NCBI GenBank assembly: GCA_020650975.1
Contig: JAIPMN010002325.1
Coordinates: 1 to 38,638 of the forward strand
Direction of reading: 5' to 3'
DNA length: 38,638 nucleotides
DNA from: Apostichopus californicus
Taxonomy: Eukaryota > Echinodermata > Holothuroidea > Aspidochirotida > Stichopodidae
The notes beneath the pieces were generated by a model. The model made no database searches. It worked only from the letters and a program-made list of their open reading frames with translations, and was not told where the DNA came from. Shown here piece by piece: positions 9,701 to 21,700 of the stretch; within the stretch, counting starts at the first letter, position 1, and each line of letters begins with the position of its first letter. The position numbers and the translations under genes were made by a program.

Positions 9701-12700
9701 TCTGTCTGCCTCTAAATGTTGGTTCTTGAACTAAATGAACTTGTATTGTTCTTTTTACTTTCCATACATATTACATCCAGTCTGGAAAGTCTAGCTGCTG
9801 TTTGATGAATTAGCACAAGTGATGAGGCTCAGAACAAGTAAATACTGTACACTGAGCTATAGCATGTTTGAAATTACTTACATACTACAACTGTACACAC
9901 CATGTTTGGAGACCCCGCTAATGCAAGTTATGAACAATATCAGTCTCTACCTAGTATACTGTTTGGAATGTGTGTGTACGTGTTGCTAATGTAATGGAAT
10001 GAAAGAATCGGTTGTTAATATCAAGTGATACAATACACAGTAGTAAATACTGTAGTGTGTGGATCTGTGGATTGTCAAAGATACAGTACATTTAATACAG
10101 TACCTCGCCCTGGGATGGCATAGTAAAATGTCAAGGCATCAATGAAATGTGTAAGGTCTGTAACCTATCAGTGAGATGAATCATATGTCATTCACAGAAA
10201 ATCATGACTGAGATGTTGTATGCATATTCATAGGTAATTTTTAGCGTACACTCTGTAGTACAGTTTCAGTGTAGTAGTGTGATCAAAGAATAAAGAAACT
10301 GTTTAATTTAGTAGATTGTATGTACAGTATGTAGTTGATGATTCAACTGGCTTGGTAAGTTGGTACAGTACCTACTGAAGAAGAAATTTGTCTCACAAAC
10401 TTTCTGATGAGGGCCAAGGAAGGGGTGGGACAGGAACTGACAGTATGCTGTCCTCAGTTCCTAGGCAGGACTTTTAAGAAATGATGTCAACTTGACATCA
10501 CAGTTGATATCTGTGCTAGGGTTCACTTTCTTGGTACTGGACTGTTCTGATGTTAGATTCACAGACAGGCCTACAGTGTGTAAGGGTTTCTCTGCCCCCC
10601 CCCCCATCCCCCAGTGTGTGTGAAGTTTATGTAGATAACAAGAATTATTGTTCTACTGGGAAAGTGGAAAGAATTTGGACTCACCATATATATTGCACAT
10701 GTTTAGCCAAGTAGGTGGAAACTACTTTTTTATGATTTTATTGAAATAATTTGAATTTGAGGTTGAACTCTCAGTGAGTAATAGTATGTGTATACAACAG
10801 AGCTGAGTTTGTGTTCAGTGCATATATACATACAATTTATGGTTTTATCTTGGCACTTGTAAGATACAGTACAACGTGAGAGTACACATATGTTGTCTTG
10901 GTGTGTACAGCAGATTGATCAAATTTACTTCGCTCCTCGCTTACCTGTCTCCTCACAACCTTAGCACCTTGTTCTACCATGCCTATAGAGTCCTGGTAAA
11001 ATAATAACACTGTTTGCCCGCTATGACTGGACCCCCCCCCCGGTCACTGCCCTTCCTTCTCATTCTACCATTAAAAGTGTCATCACACGGTTTCTTGTGG
11101 AAAAATTTCCCTTGGATAGATCGATTGATCCCTTGGATTGAACAGATTGATCAATTCTGTCTTGCAGCTTCATGGTACGATAGAATTATGTTGTAACTTG
11201 GTTAAACATGCTTTATGTGTTGTGGCTTGATTAAGCGCCTCATACTGTATTTGTAACTTTGCATAAATAATACGTTATCTACTTTATGAACCTTAGAGCC
11301 AAATGTGTGTGTGTAAGAGAGTAAATTTTGAATATTTTTTTTTTCCTCATTTCTTGACATAGATGGATGCTGGCATTTATTATCTTCGCTCTCCATGGAG
11401 TGGGAACTTTGCTGCCTTGGAATTGTTTCATCACGGCTGAAGCTGTAAGTTGATGCTGTTGTCATCTCTTGTCATAATTTTACACGTGAACATTAAAGAG
11501 GGAGCATGTCGCCTTGACAACAGAAAGTATGAAGAAAAAAGAAGAAACCCCAGTTCTGTATAAACACTTCTAACAATTGACATCTCACTCTATAACACTA
11601 TCCTTCAGTATGCAAATTCACACAGCATGTTCGCATGCTTGTGAGCATTTTTCATGCAAAGTGTGTGCCTTCATTTCAAAGATCCTTAAACAGTATAGAT
11701 CGTGCAAGTCAGGACCGATATGACCGTGCGGCCACTGTTTGAGATGCTGGAGAGCCCCATTGGCCTACCATAGAACATCTCACTGTACTATATATATATA
11801 CTAAAGTAGTTGATTTTGCATCTACTGTAACTATATATACTCTAACAAGAGCTGGCATACCAGTACCTTCATGATAACATATATGCCTTAATTTATCTCT
11901 CTCAGTACTGACAGTCACTGTCTAGTGCTATCAGCTTTGTAAAAATTAATGCAGTATTGTGGTTGTTTTCCAGGACTTGGCCACTTTCTTCACAAGAATG
12001 AATACGAAATGATAATAGAGAATTCCATAACAGTGACAACGTCAGAATTTGTCTGCAAATTAATGCATTGGCTCATAGCTTCACAGACGTAGAGCAAAGT
12101 GTTGTCTGGACTTGACATATAGTAATATTCTCATAATGATACTAACGTTGATAGTTACGTTGGATATCGGTATCAATTGGATGTGGATGGCTATGAGTTA
12201 CAATGGAATGCATGCAATAGCTGAAATTGAAAGTTGAAACCGTAAAAGGTTGCTTGCTAAAAAATTGCTAAAATGTGTCGATAGTACGGGAATGGATGCT
12301 CCATTTCACCAGATTTTGCCAGATAATTGAGGTGGGCTCCATCAGACATTTTCAGGAGGAACTTGAAATTTTTACTGAATCTTATGAGTACTTCTAGGTG
12401 GACTAGTGACTTTGACACAACTTTCAACTATTTGTGCTTAATTTCAAAGCTCCAAATAGAGTAAGCTGACAACAGTACTTACATGATGCACCAGCATATG
12501 TCCAAGTTTGGTCTTATCACTTCCTCCAGTAGCAACGTTGACGTCATGCTGGATAAGGAATGAAGTTAAAGTACTTCAGGCTTCCTTTAAATGTGTATGT
12601 CATGTGAAAATTTTAAATACTGTACATGTTGTCACTTTGTGAAAAAATGCAACTCTAGAGATATTTTGGGAGAAATAACAAAGAAAAAAGGAAGAAAAAA

Positions 12701-15700
12701 GAGGCCAATTCTATGGAGGGAAATGGGCACACTATACAAAATCTCATCTGTTTCATCTGCATTATTTTCCATAATTTTCTCAGAGCTGTCGGATCTTTGA
12801 GTGTGGTTGTAAACTTAATAAAGTTAGCTTGATTTTCCCAGACATTTACTGTACAGTAAACATGAATGTGTAGTACTTTATGGAGACTCTTTTGGGCCTG
12901 CTAAGTAAATTCCGTAGGGTCAGAACCCCAAGAAAGTACTGCTGAAAATTTTTTGGGCTCAATTTAGATACAGTAGCTAAAAATTTGGGATAAGACAGCA
13001 TAACCTTTAAGCTAGAGAGATTTTCAATGAGTGAAGAAGTACCGTTAGAATGGTACTAAAAAACTGGTTTAAGTTAAGATTGTCATAAATTTAGCTCTTG
13101 TTTCCAATCTTGCTGTTTATATCCAACTGTCACAAAGATTAATTTGTGAGTACTCACCCAGGGTCTTAAAAATATCTACATTCCAATGACGGAAGATGAT
13201 TGCCTAAATTTCAAAACAGCATTTTTGTATGGCAAAGATGAGAATTTTTTTTCAAATATGGTGATATTTTGTGAATAATGAATGATGTCATTATGGTATT
13301 GAAAGTGTAAATGTTTATGGTTTAGCTTTATAATATTTTCAATCATTTCATATCAGCAGAGGCAAATCATTATTTTTTACAAGAAAGTAGCATTTTGACA
13401 AATTTCTAAATTACAGATAATATTGACAGCGAAGCAAATATTCCAAATGTATCACATTTCCAAAGATTAATCAGCATTGATAGTTTGAAATGATTAGCAT
13501 CACAAAACGTGCTCAATATTGTGCAATTTTTTAAGTCTCATAATTTTTCTAATCAAAATATCAAAAATTTATTAGAAAACAACAGAAGTTTCATACCAGA
13601 GTTTAGTTATTGTAGATTGATTCTAATTTGCAGATAAATAAAATCCATTTTCATTCCCTCATCAGTTGAGTTTAAAAATTTAAATAATGTATCAGTTGAT
13701 AGGGCACATTTGTTTTTGTTTGGCCAAATAAATTTCTTTTAACCTTGATATGGGTGATACCATTACACTGGTCATTGGTCAGATTTTAGTGATAAGTGGA
13801 GTATTGTGTTGTTGACACCATCTGCTGTAATTGTGTATGACTTCCTTCTGATTATAGTGAATTGACACTATATCAGGCAACCAAACTTTACTAATAAAGT
13901 TCTAAAGGGTAATTGATGGTGTTACGGTCAAATTGCTGAACAATACAGTACTATCACTAAAACAAAACAGGATGTCCTTCCACCCTGACTATGATTACTC
14001 AGTAAATAATGGTTTCGATTTTGGGAGTCCATATTAGTTCCATGACCATCTCATCGCTTAGTGTGCACATTGCTTCAAATTTGTCAGTGTAATGAAATGA
14101 GCATACTACAGTTCTGTAGTATTGCCTCGAGCTACTGAAACTGTTGCGCAATTTCTACCAACTTTGATTTTCTTTTGCTTTCCTTTTTAACGTACATTAC
14201 ATAGATGTTGTGTATCAATATACTCATGATATGAAGAAATAAGTGTTTTACAACATATGTTGAAATTTATGACAAAGTACTAATGATTTTTGAAACATTT
14301 AATCCTTTTGGAATATCACAAGCTGCCTTACTTATGTCACAGCGGCATGTGATGTAAGAACTTCCTGTCTGTGCTACTAGCTAAGATATTGTAAATATGT
14401 TCCTAGGGTAAGGGGAAGGTGAGATAATGGTAAAATGCTCTCTGTTATACTTACTAAGTGTACTGTGTGCAATTCGTACTCTGTGAATAGTCTTAGTATC
14501 CGATCCAACATTGTGTGCCAAGTGTATACTTCAACTCTTGAAGTTGAATCATTGGTTATTGTTTATATTTACTTCACCAGTCCTCTCTTACCTGTCTCCA
14601 TGCTACATATGCACTCAAATCTACCTATACAGGCTTACAAACATAGGTAGCAGTTTAGCACTGTGCCCCCACTGACCTACTTCAGGGGTCAATGTCCACT
14701 TGCCCTTCCTTGCAAATCTACCATCCTCAAGGCTTACAACTGTAACTTCAAGTGTGATTTACATCCATTGGAATCTTGTTGATTTTAAAGTTTCGTTGAA
14801 GTTTCTGAAAGAAGCAAAGTCCCGAATTCAAACATAAATGCCCAAACCAGTAAGCTTCTTTTTTATGTGTGAGGCTATTCTTCAAGAACAGATTGTCATT
14901 GCACAAATATATACTGAAGGATAATTTTACGACAAAATTTAAGTAATTGCTGTACAACTTTATACATGTATCAAAGGATAGCAACCTTAAAAAGAGTAGA
15001 CAGACTTGGACAGAAACAAATTAACCATGAAATTATAATGTAAAAAGTGATATACATTCAGCATTTTATATTTCTTTCTAATCTTTTTCACCCAGTATTT
15101 CACAGAACACAAGTTTGGAAATCTTTCCGATGATGTCGAGTACAAGGACAAGTTTATCGCCTATCTCGGTCTCTGCGGCTTTCTGCCTAACGTCACATTC
15201 CTCGCAATTGCCTTATTTTTCCCGCCAAAGTGAGTAACTCGTCACTTATGTGTAGATTTGTTGAAGCAGAGAAAAGGTGTCAACTATGTTGTAAAGAACT
15301 GTGGATCTGCAGTATTAAATAGTTTGCTATATGTGGATGAGCCTTAAGTTGTAGTTTGCTTAAGAAACTCTTCACTACAGTACAGAGTGATATAAACCAA
15401 ACATTACGATATTAAGATTGGAATATTTTATCCCGAAATGATCCAAATAATATCAAGATGCGTTTTTGAGTTTGACCGCTAGTTTGTAATTTCTAGGCTT
15501 CTAGCCAAACAAAATATTGTTCGATTTCAGTTCGAAGGCTGACAAACCTGTCAAGCTTTTCTTTCGCAAAAGTTGCTGGTTAGCAAGTACTGTATAGCAA
15601 CACCTTGACATTTCTCTATCAATATTGCACCCTTACAGTTTTGTTAAGTTTAATACAGTTATATTAATTACATAAAAAACATAAACAACAAAATCACTGA

Positions 15701-18700
15701 TTCAAGCACGATGAAATTTGATGATAATTGAATTGTAGGTACAACCTAGCAAACTGTTTGGCAATGGAAGTATATCACAAACAGAAATCTTCAGCATTGT
15801 CAAATTTGATGCATTGCATTTGTTGACTTCTATAGTTGATAAATGGTCTGCACTTGGTAAACGAGGGGCTGCACCCCTATTTCGTCAATGGCTTGGGCAA
15901 GATTCCAAAATATTGCAATATTTGCATGCAGAAATGACGAAAAAGCAAATAACAGATGGCTTTTACAGGTGGGTCGAGTAAACTGTGGATGCCAAATTAT
16001 AAGTTTGTTTTGCTACCAGTGAATTTGAACATGGTGGGGGTTAAAAAAGAAATTAAAAAAAAAGGAATTGACATTACCATTGCACAATCCTTGTGGTAAC
16101 ACAACTTTAGATTAAATGTTTTGTTTGTTTTGTTTTTTTCATTTTCAGGTCAAATCGTGTCATGACATTTTTGGGGTTGATTGTAATGATGTTACTCTTT
16201 GTCTTAACAACCATCTTGGCCGTTATTGATACATCAGACTGTAAGTATTCCACTGTGAGCTTCTTTAAAAAGTAATCACCAGTTTTTTTTATGAGTGAAA
16301 CATGTGAAGCTAAGTAACAGCAGTTTGACTAATTCACTGGCTGACTAGCTGGATAAATAGAACACTAGGTAGTGTGTAAGACTCCTTTGATGTAGCAAAG
16401 TAACAGGTAGACACAGTATGGCACTTACCCACAAGTACTTTACATCTCTTGTTGAAGAACCCTCTCTCAATATCTGTAGAGATGAGGGTAGCTTCGTTAA
16501 CCTCTACGTTGCGTATGAAGGAGATGGAAATAGTCTGTGATGTCGTTAGCGCACACATTCTTAAAGATAGTTTTCTTCCCTGTTAATAATACACATTCTT
16601 AAAGATAGTTTTCTTCCCTGTGAATAATTAATTTTTCTTTTTATTGTCCTTGTTATATGGAAAGGAATGGTAAACTACAGTATTGTACTTTGTATAAATA
16701 CAGAGTTACCATTGTTACCTTGTGTGTTCAATAAGACCTAATACAGTTACCCAGCAAATATGCAGTCTGTATACAGTACTCTCATGATACATTGCTCTTA
16801 ATGTTAAAGAACGTGCTAACAGCTGTTAGTAAGAGCAAGATCAGAGTTTTGATCCCCAAGACACCCATCATCTTACAGTTTAAATTCAAGCACAACTGAT
16901 CACAAGGCATTTCCTGTTTTCTCAAATTGTTTCTCTCATCTATAGATGACTTTTTCTTCAAAATCTATAAATAAACCATCAAAATGAGCATTTTTACAGC
17001 TCAGTTGCCATGATGATGTCAATGCATCCACATCCGTTGGTTGCAAGGTACATTCTTCCTGTTTTAACAAAACTGAATACTCACATGGGCATCATAAAAA
17101 AAACTGCTATTAGTATGTGGTGGCATGGAACCATTGATGCAGACAATTCAAAGCTAACAATTTGAAATGATCAGCACGTGTCCTTGTGAAATGTCCCCTT
17201 GACTTTGATAAAAACCGAGTTTATACAGTTTTAGTACATTTTTGGCTCAGGAGAATTGACAAGATGGTTAGTACAGTGTTATGTCATCCTTGCAGTGTTT
17301 GATGACCCTAGGGAGAGTAAGTTAGAAGGCTGTCTTCACATTGAGATGTTTAAATTCAAATACTTAGCTACTGCCATAAATACTTCCTACATGTGTCTGT
17401 GATTTCAAGTACATAGCCACTCCCATAAAAACCTTCCTACATTTACTTTGTTCCTCGCTTACCTGTCTCCCCACAACCTTAGCACCTTCTACCGTGCATA
17501 GAATGAACTGGTAACCTTTTAACACTGTGCATCCTCTATGACCGGCCCCCTCCGGTCAATGCCCTTCCTTCTCATTCTACCACCCAATGTGTCTACATCN
17601 NNNNNNNNNCCGGAACCCCCCCCCCCCCCCGGTCTATGCCCTTCCTTCTCATTCTACCATCCAAAAGTGCCAACATCGTGCGTTTTGTTGTCCAGATTTC
17701 CTACAGCCATTTTTTGTACGGAATTGAAAGTTCCTAGGTTCTTGGTCTTTACCATAATTTGGAAACTGAAGTATTACCAAGCGTGCACAGCCCGATATGT
17801 ATTCTTTTCAAATACATATTCTTTTCAAATACAGATTTCAAATACATAGTCACTGCCATAAATACTTCCTACATGTGTCTGTGATTTCAAATACATAGCC
17901 ACTGCCCTAATTTGTAACTGCAGTACTTAGCATAATTTGGACTTGTGGCAACGTTGACAAGGGTTCTAACTCTGTAATTGAACTTCAGGTACATCATTCC
18001 TTTCAATACAGAAATTAACTGGTGCTCTAAATCCTTCATGTAAAGTCCCCTGCCAAATCACCTCAGTGACATGCACCTTTAAAATGGCAGCAAGTCACTT
18101 TGTGGAAACCTTTCCAGAGTTGTGAAATGTTAAAAGTCCATTGTTTTAAGTCAGACATCATTATTTGCTGTACAGTGCGTGATAGATATCTATATCTTGT
18201 GTAAAAGTAAGTTGGCCTGACGTTATATCTATATATCTTATCAGTTTTCTAGAGTATGAAATAACAAACATGCAATCTGGAATATTTGTTCAGATGACAT
18301 CTAACTTTCTGAACAAAATTTGATCTGCCGTCAATCAATTAATCTTTATCTCCCTCTTTAAAGGGATATTGGCAGAGGTTAATGGTGGCTAATGGTTTGC
18401 TATTAAAAAAGTATTACTTGTGGAGTGAATTTTCATATTCTAATGACTACTGTCTGATAATAGAATCCTGTAATGTTATAGGTTGTAATATGCTTTACAA
18501 GTGAAATTTCATTTCAAATGGGCAAGTATGGGTGGATGTTGTTCCTTCATTACAGGATAAACCATTGGGGATGGCTTTCAAGTCACTTATGATCTTCTTT
18601 TGAATCACATGTGGTACAGGTTTATGTTAGAATTGTTGTTTTCAATTATTTGGTCTTTTGGATTTTCCCAGGTTTTATTTCAAACAGATTAGGCAGAGGC

Positions 18701-21700
18701 ATCACCTGTTAAGACTTTCTACTCAGCTGTTATCATGTTTATCGCTATGCATGGTACAAGCCATGTTACTTGATGTGTTGTTACTTGATGCCATATGGGT
18801 TACTTTTATGTTTTTGGAATTTTCTTTGATATGGGAATATTAACTCTGGGCTGGTGTTAAAACTTTTACCAAGTTTATGATTGTCAGCAGCTATAGACAG
18901 TAAATATCTCTGTTGCACAATTTATTTAACATGTAGGAATGAATAAAAATATAACATTAGCTTGCAAACATACATGCCAGATGTACCCTGTGGCAGCTTG
19001 TCCAAATGGCGACTTTACTGATGTGGCAGCTAAAGGAATTCGGGAAGGATAAGCATTCAAAGTAGTTCATGACCAGAACAATAGCTAACAGCAAAAATCT
19101 ACCCCTACCATGCCAAGTCTCCTCACTCAGTGCCTCTCAGTTTTAGAAAGAGATAATAACAATGGTACAGGTTTCCATTGTTCCATTGTTTCAATGTGTA
19201 CCATATTAGCTTAAGTATTACTGTAAGTATTAATACCAAATCTGTTCCAATCATTGTTGTTTGTCAATAAAGTGTTAGCTTGCTCAAAGTTCTGTATGCG
19301 TTTATATTAAATCAGTAAATTATGTTTAGTAACCATGACCTAGCTGTGTGAACTCCACCTCATAAAGGAATATTATATATATATATATATATATGTATAT
19401 TATATATTGCTGTAATTTTGTTGCATTTGCAGCTGTTGCCCTTTATTGTGCCTTGTACTTTAGAGAGAAAACTAAGATCACCCCATGACCATGTATTTGT
19501 CTGTGAACTCTACCTCCTTTAGTATTAGCAAACTTACTGTGCAAAAGTTGCTGTCATTTGATGCTTATGAGAGAAAAAGAAGAAATTACAACTTTTGCTT
19601 TTCGCTATGCCTTGCGCTGTACAGAGCAAATTAAGGAACACCCCCCTCCCCACCCCCACCCAAAAAAAATTGATATGTCTGAAAAAAAGTTAAAGAAGGT
19701 GTCTAAATTTTGTATTAGTCTCCTTCCTATCCTGCTCAATATCTTTTCTCAGAAGTGCTTGTTATTTTGTCAGGTTTTATAATAATATGACTGTTCACAA
19801 TTAATGGAAAACCTATTGCAGTTAAGTTGATTCTTCTCTGCTGTAGTATATATACTGTAAACTGTGCAGCACCAACACACCCCTACCACCCTCCCTATTT
19901 ACTTTGTCAAGAAAGAAAGACTAGCCAATAATATCCAACAGGAAATTTTATTCCTGCTCTGCACTGGATGTACATACTTAATTCCTACTGTGTTATCTTT
20001 GCATCATTATTAACCTATTGGCAATCAAGTTACTGGTGGCTTATATGCCACATTGAAGGAGACCAAGGATTTGGAACCAAGTTGATCTATAATGTAGGAC
20101 ACAAGTGTGTTGAGTGGTTAATGTATTATAAACTAATCAGATTTTGTCATGAGGAAGACACTTGGTATAATACTGTAGTAGACATACCAAGATTGTTGAA
20201 AACACCTCAGAGTGGTACGGCAGTATATATGTCATCATGGATCCCTAATGAGTTCTTTTTGTCTTTGTAGGTTCGTTTGATCTAATAAAAGTACTTACAC
20301 TGTTTATATATAGATAGAATGAGGATCTTAATACTGGCACTGTCTATCTGCCCAATTTGCATTCAGCAAATTCTCGGAGACTATTAATATCCGCCTCCCC
20401 CCCCTCCCCCTCTGCAATTCAGACAGTATCTGTCTGGTAGTTTAACCTTTTCAAGTATGTCAAGCTTCAGGGCAACAATGTAAGAAGGAAGCAAAATGAG
20501 TGGAAATAGTATTTGTGATGGGGATGAGTGTTTAAATTGGGTTGATAAACATAATATAGTTACATGAAAGAGCAAATTATCTGTCAAGTGCTGCACTTAT
20601 TATTGTAACATTTTAACTTCCAAGAGTAGAGGACATTTTGAAGACAGGCCTACTTTGCAAAACCTTTCAAACCTTTCAAAAGTTAGAAAGGAAGAAACAA
20701 ATGATATTTTAAAGACCAGCCTGAATTTAACCATACGATATCACAAGGTAATGTTGTGATAAGATGAAACTGTGTGTTTTCTACCAACCACACAATATTC
20801 TCAATTATGAAAACAATTAATCAAAGTCTTAGCCCCTCATCTTTAATACAGATAGCAGTGTGTAACCATTTAACCCATCAATCAACTGGTTACATTTTAC
20901 AAGTTTAAATCAATATAATCATCTAGGCCAGTTGTCACCAGAACCATTCAAGCAAATGTAGTGAGTGTGTGCGTTATAACACTATTTCAAAATAGAAAGA
21001 TGTAATTAGCAGGTAATTAGCCATAACGGTTCATAGACAATGGAAGCACAATTTGCTCAGTAAGTACAGTAAGGTCTAATATAAGTAGGTTATCTGCTTT
21101 GAAAGTGTTGATGCCATATTGTTAGCTACAGTTTTGTTATTGGCCTCAAAGAATTTGAACCGACTTCCTTAAATCGGTTGTTACTTTTAAGAAAAAGGAG
21201 CTTGATTCAGTAGATGATCTATAAAATGTGCTTAGCATGAGATGAGATATGTGAGTACAAGTAGTTAGTGTTATAGTTGAGTACCATTGGCCGTATTCTT
21301 TCAAATTGTATTAAAACAAAACCAAAAATAGCCCCCAAAAATTGCTTCATTCTTGCGTACCCATGAGGATGTGATAGGGGAGGGTTGTAGTCTGGTTGCA
21401 TCGTTAGATTAAACAGAAACAAGACATATTTATGTCTGTGACTGCTTTGTGTCTACAAATTTCTTGAACCATTGCCAAATCTGGCATGTATGTGTATATG
21501 TTAAGGTCTCTGCTGATAGCAGACGGTGATTTGCTGAAGGAAATCACCTTACAATAAAGAAGTTACTTGTGAACTCCTATCTACTGACACTTGATTCCTT
21601 TGGGGAAAGGGGCTAGACTTTAAATCCAGAAATGATAGGTTTCTAAATTCCACTGATATCAGAAGCAACAGAGGGGGAAAAGTTTTGGGAATGTTTAATC

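Larger units (their letters stand above)
6745..11362 (+). other. SLC29A: Intron 1 (4618 bp)
   Basis: GTAAGT...ATAG. It holds a CpG-rich patch (7440-8200), twin hairpins (8092-8176), a transposon terminus (8960-9049), simple TCAGTC-rich sequence (about 9580-9650), a C11 tract (10595-10605) and a dispersed-repeat copy (10923-11110). Confidence 0.85.
11445..15095 (+). other. SLC29A: Intron 2 (3651 bp)
   Basis: GTAAGT...CCCAG. It contains short (TA)n tracts near 11790 and 11832, one CRE palindrome (12539-12546) and a family X copy (14568-14750). The remainder is AT-rich and shows nothing. Confidence 0.85.
17353..17909 (+). repeat. 48-bp minisatellite interrupted by family X and a gap
   Basis: About 75 bp built from two units of TTCAAATACATAGCCACTGC type occur at 17353-17428 and again at 17834-17909. 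Between them lie the family X sequences and the run of N. Confidence 0.75.

Noticed and set aside
11367-11369. M118 as the main start codon
   Set aside because: The upstream exon is open, has a strong start context and joins in phase, so ATG 6398 is preferred. M118 is kept only as a possible alternative start.
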